From Eonycteris spelaea (lineage: Eukaryota > Chordata > Mammalia > Chiroptera > Pteropodidae), in assembly GCA_003508835.1 (NCBI GenBank), contig PUFA01000003.1, positions 13,183,501-13,247,500 of the forward strand: a stretch of DNA of 64,000 nucleotides, written 5' to 3'. This document shows, piece by piece, positions 1 to 10,320 of this stretch. How positions within the stretch are numbered: position 1 is the first letter of the stretch; every line of letters begins with the position of its first letter. The position numbers were made by a program, and so were the translations under genes. The notes below the pieces were generated by a model, which was not told where the DNA came from, searched no databases, and saw only the letters and a list, made by a program, of their open reading frames with translations.

Positions 1-112
1 GAGTGAATGTTGTATAATACTGTAAATGTACTTAATTGTACACTTAAAAATGGTTAAAATGGTAAATTTTGTTATATATGTTACTAAAATAAAAAAATGC
101 ACAAAAATTCCA
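1..112 (+). repeat. L1 (old L1M type) 3' end
   Basis: The first hundred bases match the terminal 3' UTR of old mammalian L1 elements: a 'gaatgttgtataatactgta' stretch, then 'tgtacacttaaaaatggtta', then an A-rich end with AATAAAA. Only the tail is in the window, so the body lies upstream. It is non-coding and decayed. Confidence 0.8.
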
Positions 113-184
113 GTTTGAAACCTTTAAGTAATAACAAAAATTATAGAATTGACCTGTATTAATCTTTACAATACAGTATGAAGA

Positions 185-350
185 TTTTATTATTATTATA
201 CTCGTTTAAAAATTTTTGAAACAGAGGTTAAATAACTTGCTGAAAGTCACATAGTAAGTATATATGTGTGGAAGGAGAGTCTCAGATTTGAATCCACAAA
301 ATCTGGCTTCAGGTCCATGTTCTTATGCTGTTTCCTAAATCATCCTGATG
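185..350 (-). repeat. MIR SINE fragment
   Basis: This is the reverse complement of the MIR core: 'gaggttaaataacttgctga' followed by 'aagtcacatagtaag' and a 'gatttgaatcca' segment. It is an ancient tRNA-derived SINE, heavily mutated, with no intact pol III promoter. Confidence 0.8.
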
Positions 351-1894
351 CTTTTCAAATTATTGCCTAATTGTAAAAAAAAAATTTTCAAATGTAATAG
401 CAGTTTCATGATTTATTCTAAAATGCAGTATTTTCAGAACCAATACAGTTTTAGCTGAATTATTTCCTGAGGACTCATTGTAGGGTTTGGGTCTTAATTC
501 AATAACTCACTAGGAAAACTGGCTATGTCTGTCTAGCATTAGCTTTCCCCTCTCCTGTCACGCTAGGTCTTTGTAGAGGGCAGTAAGATAATACATGTAG
601 GACCAATGCCCTAGGAAAGATAAGGAAATAGATGACTTTTCATTCATTCCCTTTACCCCTCACAATACTGGTACCCCCATTGTAGCCCTAGGTCTTTCCA
701 AATCTGTTTTATACAAGGAATGTCTGTGTGGATCTTTCAGATAAGTTGAAGTTCAAATTTATGTCTTTAAAATCGGTCCAGTCAGAGCTTCTGGAAAAGT
801 GGTTTCCGAAAGCATTTGTCTATGACTCTGCATTCTCTAAAATGATATGCAAATCTTGGCAAAGTAACTTTCTTCCTGGGGGAGTCACTTTTTTATCCTG
901 TAGTAAGAAATTTAGCTTCTTTAAAAATCAAATTTTTATAACTCCTAAACCTTTGATTCTGTGACCTGCACATGACTTCAGAGAGCGCTGAGCCTTCTTG
1001 AGAACAGACATGTGTCATGTCTGTATTACAGATGGCTGCTGCATCCTATGTCATTTGATATTTCTCTCTGTTCTGTAGTTAGGTGGCTCAGATTTTTAAT
1101 TAAAAGATTCATTTCTATGGCAGCTTTTATAAAGCAAATATCTGCATATGAAGGAAAAGAGAGAGAACAGAAGGAGGAGGGAACACGGTCTGCTTTCCAC
1201 CAGATACTGAAATGTTCCACTAATCTTTTTCGCACCTTGTGGAGTTTCAATTTTCCCTTAAAATGTGGATTAAACAAAGTTGCCAAAAAACATATGCTTT
1301 TGTGTCAAACATTTCACTTATTTGGGAGGCTGAAAGCAGCTTGAGAGTGTTCACTGCCGCTGCCTGAGGAAATGGAGCAGAGTGCTTTGGGCTTTTTATT
1401 GGAACCTTCTCCCTGAGGCTGAGGTGTAGACTTTGGAAATGTGGCATGGGACAGTAGGCTGCAAGGACACCTTCTGTGGTTACTCCCAGAGGACAGAGGA
1501 GTCAGGCTCAGTTGGGATTGGATACTGGCCATTCCTCTTTGGTCTGTGATCTTATCAGATTACACAACTCATCAGAGCTGGGATGAGTCAGTATTTGATA
1601 CAGGAGACCCTTCAGGACAAATTCAACTGTTGTAGGCAAATGGTTAAGATAGTGGGCAGCTTTCTGCTGCATGCCTGCAAGCCTGGCTCTTCTGCTTATC
1701 CTGTCATTAAGAATGCAGTCATACTGTTTCATGGAAAGAGACTTGTAAATATGGCACATAGGAAGTGGGAGGACAAAGAGTTGTGGGTCCTAGCAGAGAT
1801 GTTACAGGAACTTGATTGCTATGGTTTGTCCTAACTTGCCAAGAACACTAAATGTTGACTGTTAAATGACTGGATTTAAGAGCAATCTTGCAGT
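351..1894. other. Unique sequence, no gene seen
   Basis: No repeat family or coding exon is recognised. Open frames here are under about 110 codons and overlap on both strands, as expected by chance. An octamer motif ATGCAAAT lies at 847-854. The part from about 1020 to 1420 has little simple sequence and reads like a possible conserved non-coding block (TTTTTAATTAAAAG near 1094, CATATG near 1146), but conservation cannot be tested here. Confidence 0.5.
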
Positions 1895-1899
1895 TTAGC

Positions 1900-2075
1900 A
1901 AAAGGCAGGGGAAATAATTGTTCTGACTCTTATCACAGATACCTAAGGTAGTAATTCTTTGCAAATTACTAGATTTGGGATTTTGAGAAATTAATCTCTC
2001 TGAACCTCATCTGCTTCATTTTTCAAGTAATATGCCTAACCTATGTTTTGCCCAGGTATGTTTTATAATACAATA
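1900..2075 (+). repeat. MIR SINE fragment
   Basis: Sense-oriented MIR core: 'ttgcaaattactagatttgg', then 'ttaatctctctgaacctcat' and 'ctgcttcatttttcaagt', equivalent to the family's 'aacctctctgtgcctcagtttcctcatctgtaaa' region. It is strongly diverged. Confidence 0.65.
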
Positions 2076-2144
2076 AAATATGTATGCCTCAGTGATTATC
2101 ACCTGACAAATTATGTTTTCTCTTAGTTCTTTCATTAGATTAAT

Positions 2145-2345
2145 GTGAGTAATAGTAATAGCAACTATTCATATGGTATTCACTATTTCTTAAACTAGAG
2201 TTTTTAGATAAACCATGTCACATAATCTTGACCCATCCACTCTATAAATCAGGTAGTAGTGTTCTCATTTCACAGATAAAATCCTAACTCTCTGAACCTA
2301 AAATAATTTGCCCTAGGTTATTCCACTAATACTTGACAGAAGAAG
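2145..2345 (-). repeat. MIR SINE fragment
   Basis: Antisense MIR: 'ttctcatttcacagataaaa' followed by 'ctctctgaacc' and 'atttgccctaggttattcca', corresponding to the antisense MIR core of fall-off, gag and ttgcccaaggtca blocks. It is followed at once by a purine-rich (GAAGGA)n tract. Confidence 0.7.
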
Positions 2346-2382
2346 AAGGAGGAGGAGGAGAAAAAGAAGAAGAAAGAGAAAT
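2339..2382 (+). repeat. Purine-rich simple repeat (GAA/GGA)n
   Basis: An uninterrupted purine run of GAAGAAGGAGGAGGAGG type with interspersed AAAGAAGAAG. It is low complexity, and the reverse strand is polypyrimidine. Confidence 0.85.
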
Positions 2383-2464
2383 AATAATCAAAGATCTTAG
2401 TTGAGTTCCAAGTCATGTTCTTTCTAATTTATCTTGTCATTGACAATGGAGTAATGTTTTACTC

Positions 2465-2565
2465 AGTCATTACTGCCTCAATTTATTGAGCATATTATAT
2501 TTCCAAGTTATTTGAATATAGTGAATATGGAAATTCCTTCTCCTGGCCCCCATTAACACCAGGAT
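2465..2565 (-). repeat. L2 LINE 3'-end fragment
   Basis: 'caatttattgagcatattat' through 'aaattccttctcctggcccc' follows the antisense L2 3' end (family pattern: tatttattgagcgcctactatg ... attcctgccctcatgg). It is a short, old fragment. Confidence 0.5.
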
Positions 2566-2724
2566 GTCTTTGATGAATTCATAAACAAAAAATACAATTA
2601 TTAAATGACTTGCAAGTTAAGAAACATTGAATTAGCTTCTCTATTTTGCCTTTAATATCTAACATTACTTACTTTAATAAATGCTTATGTATTAATTCAT
2701 TTATTCTAGAAACAAAATTTAGGA

Positions 2725-2930
2725 GCACAGAATCATTGGAGTTAGACTCTCTAGGATTGAGTCACAGCTCCTCCCTTGTAGATTTTGTACAAGTTACTCG
2801 ACTGTTTCATAACTCAGTATGTCATCTGTAAATTGGAAAAGTATAGTGCCGAAGGATTATTATGAGGATTAAATGACTATGCACAGCCCTAGAACAGTTT
2901 CTAGTATATGGTGAGTGTTGTAGAAGCGTG
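2725..2930 (+). repeat. MIR SINE, near full length
   Basis: One of the better preserved MIRs here. It has 'ggagttagactctctaggat', then 'gagtcacagctcctcc', 'caagttactcgactgtttca', 'gtatgtcatctgtaaattgg', 'tgaggattaaatgactatgc' and 'agaacagtttctagtatatg', in the same order as the MIR consensus. Confidence 0.9.
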
Positions 2931-3490
2931 GGCTATTCCCCTTTTGCATTAGTGGATTGAGATCTACCTTTGGAGTATAGTTATGATGGGCACACTGCCC
3001 TGTCCAAATTTCATCCTCGGCTTCCTATAAATAGCAGCTATTATTGCCTACATTAACCTGCAAGGGAACTAATTTCTTTCATGAAATTATGTCATTAGAG
3101 CCCTATTCTGTTTTTTTCATGAAGACTTTTCATTCTTCTAGAGTCCCAAGGGGAGATGAATAGGAAGCTGAGTTACATATGAAGTTTCTAACAACCTTAG
3201 TTTAGAAAAAGATGTGTAGGAAAGAGTAAGTGGACTTCAGACAGAGTAAGTAAGAGGCCAGGGTCAGGAAGAAGCACTTTGCTATGTAGTAGGCCACACT
3301 AAAACATACCCTGCTTTCTTCAGGAATTTGGCCCTGATTTGTCTAAGGGGAAGAACCTGTGTCATGGTGATTCATTTGATCATCATCTCTGTATGGAAGG
3401 CAAGATGTCTGTCTTTCCAGCACTGCCCTTTTTCCTGAGATCCAGGTTCTGGTATCTAGCCTCTTCTTGGAAGCCTCTCACAGACACAAT
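2931..3490. other. Unique sequence, no gene seen
   Basis: No repeat or exon is recognised. The stretch 3020-3110, with TATAAATAG, repeated TTTC and a near-palindromic TTTCATGAAAT around 3078, is compact and free of simple repeats. The open frame at 3339-3662 (107 codons) shows no recognisable domain and runs into L2-derived sequence, so I do not call it a gene. Confidence 0.5.
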
Positions 3491-3499
3491 AAACCCACT

Positions 3500-3796
3500 A
3501 TTCCAAAATGAATTAATGACGGTCATTCTCAAACTCACTCCTGATTCTGTGTTTCTTCTTCAGGAAACAGTACCATCATTTACTGTAACACAAACCGGAA
3601 ACCTGAGTGTCAATTTGAAATTTCCCCTCAGCCCACTTTGTTTGATAAGATTTTTGTTTTGATAAATATTTGGCTTTTACCCCCTTGTCTCCATTTGTGT
3701 TGCTTCTAGATTGATTCATAAATTCATATATCTCATTTGGATTACTGTCATCGATTGCAAATTCTTCTCCTTTTATCTGCTGCTGCCTACACCTAG
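3500..3796 (+). repeat. L2 LINE, left part (interrupted by an LTR)
   Basis: The segment 'tttggattactgtcatcgat' then 'tgcaaattcttctcc' and 'atctgctgctgcctacac' follows the L2 3' region (family: ctggactactgcaatagcctcctaactggtctccctgcttcc). The same element resumes after the LTR, near 4200, at the expected next position of the consensus, so the two pieces were once one L2. Confidence 0.65.
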
Positions 3797-4190
3797 TGTT
3801 ACGGAGTAACGAAAATAGAGGTCATGGTTTGAATATACCCTTGACCAAACAATCAGAGTCATGTAACCAAAACTTAAAACTATCCTGATTCTCCTCCCTC
3901 TGCTCCAAATACTGACTGTGACCTTAAACAAAATTTAAACTATCTTAATGTCTGTGCGACTTATAGCTTCCCGGACAATCAGCTACAAACAAGTCAGCTT
4001 ATACAGTAAAAAGGAATATAAATTTCTAGTAACCAACTGTAATGAGAAATGTACTCCCTTACTCATGCTTTATAAACTAAGCTGTAACTACTGAAAGCTG
4101 AGCTTAGAACTACTTCCCCTTTGAAGTGTCCATGTTTATGAACAGTTTGTATCTCATGCAATAAAATATTCATATTATTTTATTTCGACA
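3797..4190 (+). mobile_element. Putative solo LTR of an endogenous retrovirus-like element
   Basis: About 394 bases beginning TGTTACGG and ending TTTCGACA (TG...CA ends). They contain a TATA-like 'gctttataaactaagctg' near 4069, a downstream 'gaagtgtccatgttta', and an AATAAA poly(A) signal near 4160, which is the promoter-to-polyadenylation layout of an LTR. No gag, pol or env sequence flanks it, so it is a solitary LTR. I cannot name the family, and no clean 4-6 base target duplication is visible at the chosen ends. It sits inside an L2. Confidence 0.6.
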
Positions 4191-4680
4191 CTGCCTTATT
4201 CTACACTGCCATAGTGTCCTTTCTTAATATAAATAAAATTATGCCACTGTTCTGTTTATAGACTGCATATATTAAGGTTGAAATGCCATGACATTGACCA
4301 CAAAGCTTCCCCAGGCCTGTTGCCTGCCTTTCTACACATCTCGTTCTCCTAGCAAAGTACATGAACTAACTAAATTCAGTTCTAAGTTTTTCAAAACTGC
4401 TCCTAAACCTCTGCCCCTTTGCATGTACTGTGTCCATTCTGAGGAATGATTAATTTCCAGTCTCTGCCCATCTTCTAGTACTTAATACTTGGTCCAGGAG
4501 ATACCTCTTCTATTTATTGTCCTTCCATTATATCTTTTGCAGAAGTCTAAGCACCTGATTCACATATTCTCCTTGGCTCTCTCTCTTACTGGACCACCAA
4601 GCTTCTTAAGGGAAGAGACAGGTATAACTTCTATTTGGTATCTCACAAACTTAACACAGTGTCTGGTTTAAAACAAATCT
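4191..4680 (+). repeat. L2 LINE, right part with 3' end
   Basis: Continuation of the L2 interrupted at 3796: 'ttctacactgccatagtgtc', 'tgcctgcctttctacacatc', 'ctctgcccctttgcatgtac' and 'caagcttcttaagggaagag' followed by 'aacacagtgtctgg'. These equal, in order, the L2 blocks ending in 'agctccttgagggcagggac ... cacagtgcctggc'. The coding capacity is destroyed. Confidence 0.75.
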
Positions 4681-4682
4681 CA

Positions 4683-4872
4683 GTCTATGGGCATGCCACC
4701 CTGAACATGTTCAATCCTGTCTGATCTCAGAAGCTAAGCAGGGTCAGGCCTGGTTAGTACTTGGATGGGAGACCACCTAGGGATTGTAAACTGACAAGGT
4801 TCTTGCAATCTGTGAGGTCAACCAAGGATTGCCTCACCTAAAAAGACAAAAACAAACAAACAAACAAACAAA
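4683..4872 (+). mobile_element. 5S rRNA-derived retroposon (pseudogene or SINE)
   Basis: From 4683 the sequence aligns to eukaryotic 5S rRNA from its first base ('gtctatgggcatgccaccct' against the gene's gtctacggccataccaccct). By my count nt 1-50 of the 5S part carry about 11 differences, many at former CpG sites. Nt 51-92, which hold the internal pol III control region (box A, intermediate element, box C), carry about one. Box A and box C read as in a functional gene. After about nt 100 the 5S match fades. About 65 unrelated bases follow ('gcaatctgtgaggtcaacca', 'ggattgcctcacct'), then an A-rich (ACAAA)n tail to 4872. The 5S head, unrelated body and A-rich tail is the structure of a 5S-derived SINE such as the fruit-bat MEG-R families. 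A chimeric L1-mobilised 5S pseudogene is the alternative. It cannot encode working 5S rRNA. Confidence 0.85.
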
Positions 4873-5434
4873 AAACAAAAAACACATTGATTAAAAAGAA
4901 ACAAGTATCTTATAAGAGTAAGTAGTTTGGAGCTATGTCATTGGCTGGAGAGATGCTTCAGGCAAAAGTGTCCTCCGCTTTCTACTCAGAAAAGTTCAAA
5001 ACAGATAAGAAAATATGTCCTAAGGAACAGACAGGCAGTACTATATATACTGAATATGATAGGTCATGTATAGGACAACCCATAGATAACAACGAAGGCA
5101 AGCAGTAGGGCATAAAGGGAAAGGTATATAAGGGATCCTCAAGAAGCATGTTTTCTAGTCTCAGCTTAACTACATTTGTGACCTTAGGGCATCTCCCTCT
5201 GCATTACGACCTTTGTTTTAACAGAGGGCTGGGCTTAGTGTAGTTGACATGCCATATCCATTCCACCCAATTCTATAAATTATTGGCAAAAATTATATAA
5301 TCTTACCATGGTTTGAAATTCATGTTGATTTACTATAACTCTATAACTTTAGTCTTTAAGTTTACAACACATCTTAAAGTACAATTTCAAAACATGCTGT
5401 GATGTTGGAGAATATCACCTTTGGGGATTAAAAT
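4873..5434. other. Unique sequence with a doubtful MIR trace
   Basis: The part 5150-5250 ('tctcagcttaactacatttg', 'tgaccttagggcatctccct') resembles the MIR core in sense orientation, weakly. The rest is unassigned AT-rich sequence without coding potential. Confidence 0.4.
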
Positions 5435-5592
5435 ATAAGTCAATTCGTTGAGTATGTATTGTGTACTAAGTAGAAGTACCATAGTGTTTTAAGTATAGTG
5501 AACATTGAAAAAAAATAGTATGAAATCTCAGTCTTAAATGACTAAAATCTAAGTGAGGAAGTAAAATTGAAAACAAGAAAGAGAAGAGACGA
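5435..5592 (-). repeat. L2 LINE 3'-end fragment
   Basis: Antisense L2: 'cgttgagtatgtattgtgta' then 'agtgttttaagtatagtgaa' and 'tctcagtcttaaatgactaa', tracking the family's 'tattgagcgcctactatgtgc ... ggtactggggata ... ccctgccctcatgg' order. Confidence 0.5.
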
Positions 5593-6834
5593 TGATGCTC
5601 TCAGGCATGGCCTTGCTCAGTGGCTATAGTAATAGCCTGAAACACATGAGACGTCGGGGCTGTTGAGAAAGGCCTGATGGCAAAATCATAAATGTAATTG
5701 GACCTTAATGTCTTCCATGAATGGTGACAAAGGAGAACAGAATGTAATCAGACACCAAGACGAAAGTGGTACTATCGAGTATTATTGCAGGTTGGAAGGC
5801 AAGGGGGAGATCGCATTTGGATTACAGTGTGGAGACAGAGCGCCCTTACTGGAGGGAGACGTGCCCCCTACCCCTCATGGAGACTGGGCTGGAAAAAAGA
5901 ACTAGACTTGCAGGTGGTTTAGAGTAAGCATATGCAACAAACAACACAACACAGAGGTGCTCCAGAGTGTGAGCAGAGTACCACGTGGAAACAAGGAGGA
6001 ATCTACCACAAGAGACATTGATGTAAGGAAGGGTGATACCCACAATAATCTGCATGTTAATTCAGAATGACAATCTGTCCCCCTTCTTCCCATGACCTCC
6101 CTTCCTTGGAAACAACAAATCTGGGGGCGGGGAGCATGTTAACAGTATGAGTCTCCCTTGCATTTCTGTATCATATTAGAAGCTTCATCTCATTAACTAC
6201 CTCATTGCCTGTCTGCTTGGGTCTAGATCTACTAATCAAAAAATAAGAGTTCTGCCTCTCTGTCCAGTTCTTTGTTTATTCTAGAACCTATGCCTCTTTA
6301 AATATAAAGGCTGACACCTTACTACATGTCTTCATGAGTGGTTTTATACTCCCAAACCAAAGACTTTCTTTTCTGTCTTTCTTTATTTTGGAAGCTACAT
6401 CATTGAGAAGACACTCTCCACTCAGGAGCAATACTTCCTTCCTGGCAGGAGACTCTACAGGTGCATATATTTTGTTTCCTTGCAGCCGAAATATCTGGGT
6501 TCTGGCTAAAAAAAAAAAAGAAAAAAGAAAAAAAAAAAAAAACAAGCAAATGGAACACTCATCTATTTATAGTTATAATGATTTACTCACCCCCCAATAA
6601 AATTTAGATTTATCTAAATTAGATTCATCTAAATTCTCGTCTGTCATCTCTGTTAGAAAACATGGTCTTTTTTGTTGATAAAGTAGCTGAGATGCAATTT
6701 ATGACCTGTTTACTCTCTTTCTCTGTCTCTCTGTCCCTGCCAGCTTCGCACACACCCCTGCTCACTCTGACACACTCACGTTTGTTCTCAGAGAGATGGC
6801 TCAGCCCCAGCTCATGGAGAGCTCTGAGGAAAGA
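5593..6834. other. Unique sequence, no gene seen
   Basis: No recognised gene. It contains several CpGs around 5650-5870, an A-rich tract at 6510-6541, and a 15-base imperfect dimer at 6606-6635. The interval 6700-6870 is pyrimidine-rich with a (CT)-like start. Short frames near 5708-6093 lie on both strands and have no domain similarity that I recognise. Confidence 0.5.
6606..6635 (+). repeat. 15-bp tandem dimer
   Basis: 'agatttatctaaatt' is followed directly by 'agattcatctaaatt', differing at one base of 15. Each unit is itself partly self-complementary (agattNatct). Confidence 0.9.
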
Positions 6835-7185
6835 GATGCAGCCTCGGCTTCAGATTAATGAGCTATTTGACTAGGACATGACGTTAGTTTAACAGCAGTT
6901 TTCCTTATATGTGGTGCGATCAGGAATTTGCAGAAGTTTATTCTTAGCTTTTTCTTTTGGCTCCTGCAACATGTTAACAGCTTGTGCATTTTGTAATGCC
7001 TTTTTTCATTGCCATGGTAACCATTAAAACTTAAGGTGTATGTGACTAGAGATCTGGCCAAGCCATTGGTTGCTGACATGCTGGAAAGCAGTACAAATGA
7101 AATCACATCTAGTTGGCTATTTTTACAGCTGTTTCTCACCTTAATTAACCTGGCATATGAAATTCCCCAACAAAATAACAAATAT
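6835..7185. promoter_or_regulatory. Candidate conserved regulatory block with X-box-like site
   Basis: This is a repeat-free, simple-sequence-free block. At 7009-7021 it holds TTGCCATGGTAAC, close to the palindromic X-box recognised by RFX factors (GTTGCCATGGYAAC). It also has the E-box CAGCTG and TTAATTAA near 7125-7147, a homeodomain-type core, and CATATG at 7155. Clusters of such sites in gene deserts often mark enhancers. That reading is inference: I see motif density, not conservation or activity. Confidence 0.3.
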
Positions 7186-7654
7186 TAGTATAACAAAATA
7201 TTAGAAGATGATTTTTTACATCAGAAAGAAAATTGACAATAGAATACCATTATGCAGTGAATCGCTAGTTGATTTAAAAATATGATTATGTTGACAAATG
7301 CAACTCTTAGGAGTAAATTTGCAAATCTTGAGTTGTTAGGTATTAGAGGAGGGTCGAGGGTTTAATTTCAGACCCAAATTAAGCTGGTAGGCATAAACTC
7401 TACCTTGATCTCTCTGCATGTTTTGTTTTTGCTTTGAATTATCGCATGAGGTTCTCTATCAAAAATGATATGATAATTAATAAGCTATTATAAAATTTGA
7501 TCAAGTTTCCTGTATTAAACAAATTCAGGTATGAGTGTGAAGCAAAGCAAAAACCAAACAAACAAGCTAACAAACTCAACAAGAACAATAACAAAAAAAG
7601 ATGACAAAGATTACTATCCTAATTATGAAAAGGTCAATTGCCACTTAATATAAT
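7186..7654. other. Unique AT-rich sequence, no gene seen
   Basis: AT-rich sequence with an (AAAC/AACA)n-like stretch at 7545-7600. Nothing else is recognised. Confidence 0.5.
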
Positions 7655-7985
7655 TTGTTTCTATTTTGATTTTATTTTCTAATTCTACAATTCTTTATTC
7701 TCTTCAGCACTATACATTATAGGAAGTACTAAAAACTTGTGAGGCAAAGTTCCTATTCTCAGTAAATATGGGAATCTATTTGGAAATAAGACTTACATGA
7801 AGAAAACAAAGATAAAACATAGTTACATGTTAAATATGCCAAGAAACAGGCTCTGTGAGAAAGAGGAAGAATCAATGTGAACTTGACAGTCAAGAATTTT
7901 TTATATAAAAGACAAAATTTGAATCACGCTTTGAAAGTCAGGAGAGATTTGGCTAATCAGACAATAGGACTAGAAGGATTTTTTT
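7655..7985 (-). repeat. L2 LINE fragment
   Basis: Antisense L2 3' region: 'gcaaagttcctattctcagt', then 'aaaatttgaatcacgctttg', 'aaagtcaggagagatttggc' and 'taatcagacaataggactag'. This parallels 'gtgacatttgagctgagtcttgaaggatgagtaggatttggcaggcagag' in the antisense consensus. Confidence 0.65.
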
Positions 7986-9435
7986 TTTCTGAAGAAATAC
8001 TTTTTCATAATATTGCCATCAAAATGGTTGCCTGAAAGTGTAGGACAGTGTGAATACTGCATAAGAAAACGGTTCACCCTCAGGTTAAGATACATTTTGT
8101 TTGAAATATTGACATTTTTAAGGAAATATGAGAATATTTCCTCATAGCTCAAATGAAGATGACAGCCTTTCTCTGTCTAATACGAAGATGATGAATTCAT
8201 GCTGAACACATAACAAAGTTTGATGCACTGTTATCTTAAGGCAATGATATATTTTAGCAGAGGAAAATATGCATTTAAGAAAATACCTTAAAAAAAGAAA
8301 AAGAAAAGAAAAGAAAACACCTTGATGGAATTTCCAGGTATCCTAAAAGTACTGCCCAAGCTAGAGAAGTTTGTTTCTTAATAAAGATTTTTAGGTACCA
8401 TCTTTCTTCTCCTTTTCAATCAATCCAGCTACTATGATTAAAATTTGAATTGTCATCTTAGTTTAAATAACAAACACTAGCAAACAATATCCCCCAGTTA
8501 CATAAAAATACATTTTGAAAAGGTCCATCTTCAGAGTTGCTTTTCACAAAGGTAGCCTCTGACATTGCCTGGTTCAATTCTCAATTACTGGCAGATGTTT
8601 GTTTAATAATAATTTTAAAAATTTCATTCACTACAAGCACCCAAAGGGAGCACTGTGCAAAAGTCCACCTTGATGTTGAAACTAGCAGAGGTGCCCTGGA
8701 TTTTAGTATGCCTATTAAAAGTAGGATAGGTTTCAGCATTTTATTTGCAGGCTCCAAGATCCTCTAATCAGAGCACTCCCTGTTTTGAGGGTCTCTGCCT
8801 GGCCAGTTGTTCACAGCAATAGGCTTTAATAACCCCCCACACCCCCCCCCTTACACACACCATAAATTGGTAGTAATCCATTAAACAATGAGAAGTTAGT
8901 TTAAAGGAGAGCTGATTATATAAGGGCTTTAGGAAATGGAACACTGAATGATTAAATGAGCAAAGAAAAGTTCTTCACTTTTCCATTTTCAGTCATACTC
9001 TTATCAGATAAATGACCCCAGACAATCATCTGCTTTGCTGTTAGAAACAACAGGACAAATCATTACTCATTCTCATTCTGTCTCGCTCTCACTCTCCCTT
9101 CCTCTCTCCAGACCTCCCCCCTTTCTCCCCAGCCCCTTTCTCCTTCTCACTCTCCCTGACATGAAATTCTACCTTAAGAGTATCATTTTCTTCTTTGAGA
9201 TTAATGTATTTATTTCTGTGAAATTGCTACTACCATTGTAATAAGGAAAAACGTAATCAGTCACTGGTATCTCAGTGTGAATGAGTTTATTCACAAGAAG
9301 CAGTTTCGTTGGGTCAAAATGCACCAGGCACTTGGGAATTTACAGAAATGAGAGTAAGTACTTCAAAGTGGGCAAATAACCCGCTGGTGAGTTAAAGGGA
9401 AAGGTGCAATTTATTTTGCATTCTTGAGAACTATA
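7986..9435. other. Unique sequence, no gene seen
   Basis: No exon is recognised. A C-rich run lies at 8832-8852 (an i-motif/G-rich complement candidate) and a CT-rich stretch at 9066-9160. The part 8535-8830 is compact and repeat-free and might be conserved, but nothing in it identifies a function. Confidence 0.5.
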
Positions 9436-9600
9436 TTCTCATCCTGGCCTTAAATGACAGAGCCAATTTAGTCACACTCGCTAATTTTGTTGGGTCTCAG
9501 TTTCTTTATCTGCCACACACACACACACACACACACACACAAATGGTTACACAAGATGACCTCTAATGTTTACTCTAAAATTTTATTTATGTAGTTAATA
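9436..9600 (+). repeat. Probable MIR fragment split by a (CA)n microsatellite
   Basis: 'gggtctcagtttctttatct' resembles the sense MIR core. It is interrupted by (CA)14 at 9514-9541 and then continues as 'aatggttacacaagatgacc'. The microsatellite probably expanded inside the MIR. Confidence 0.45.
9514..9541 (+). repeat. (CA)n microsatellite
   Basis: Fourteen uninterrupted CA units, likely polymorphic. Confidence 0.95.
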
Positions 9601-9769
9601 TTGCAAATCTGCCAAGGATCTATCCTTCCTTAGTGAACAACTGTTAATGGTATACCAGAATAGATTAATGACTAGTCCCATCTAATAGTTTAAAAAATCC
9701 TTATAGAGTCAGCCAAATTAAGTAGCCCTACACTATTAATATTGATCTGTACTATCTTTGCTAGAGCCC

Positions 9770-10320
9770 TGTCTTGGGCAGAATTCTAAGATGGTCCCCA
9801 AATTCTCGGTCTGCTATATGCACTTTGTATAATTCCTTCCTCTTAAGGGATAGAAAAAACTGGGAATAAGAATGAATAGTTGCTCCCTTCATTAGGTTAT
9901 TTTATAAGACTGTGCTGGCCAGTTATAGAGAGAGGAGAAGTTAAAGAGACATATTCCTACTGATCTGGAAGAAAGCAAACACACATGTTGTGAATTGCTC
10001 ATGGAGGTCATGTGGCAAGGAACTGGTGTGAGAGCGGTCCTCAGCCAGCTGACAGCTAGCAAGAAAACAGAGACCTCAATCACATTGCTGCAAAGAAATG
10101 AGTTTTTCCAATAACCGCTGAGCATGGAGGAGGACCCCAGGCCTCAGGGAAGAACCAGTTGACACTGTCCTTTTCACCTGGTAAGACCTTGAGCAGAGGA
10201 TCCAGATAGTCCATATCAAGACTGTTGATCCACAGAAACTGGGAAATAATAAATTTGTTTTATTTTAAGCTTCTAAATTTGCAGTAATTTACTATACAGC
10301 AATAGAAAACTAATACCAGC
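9770..10320 (+). mobile_element. MaLR/MLT-like solitary LTR
   Basis: The block 'gggcagaattctaagatggt', 'agctagcaagaaaacagaga', 'ccttgagcagaggatccaga' and the end 'cagcaatagaaaactaatac' follows a common mammalian LTR of the MaLR/ERVL type. A poly(A) signal (aataataaa) lies near 10250 and a terminal ...cagcaatagaaaactaata lies at the 3' edge. No internal retroviral genes flank it. The subfamily assignment is uncertain. Confidence 0.7.
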
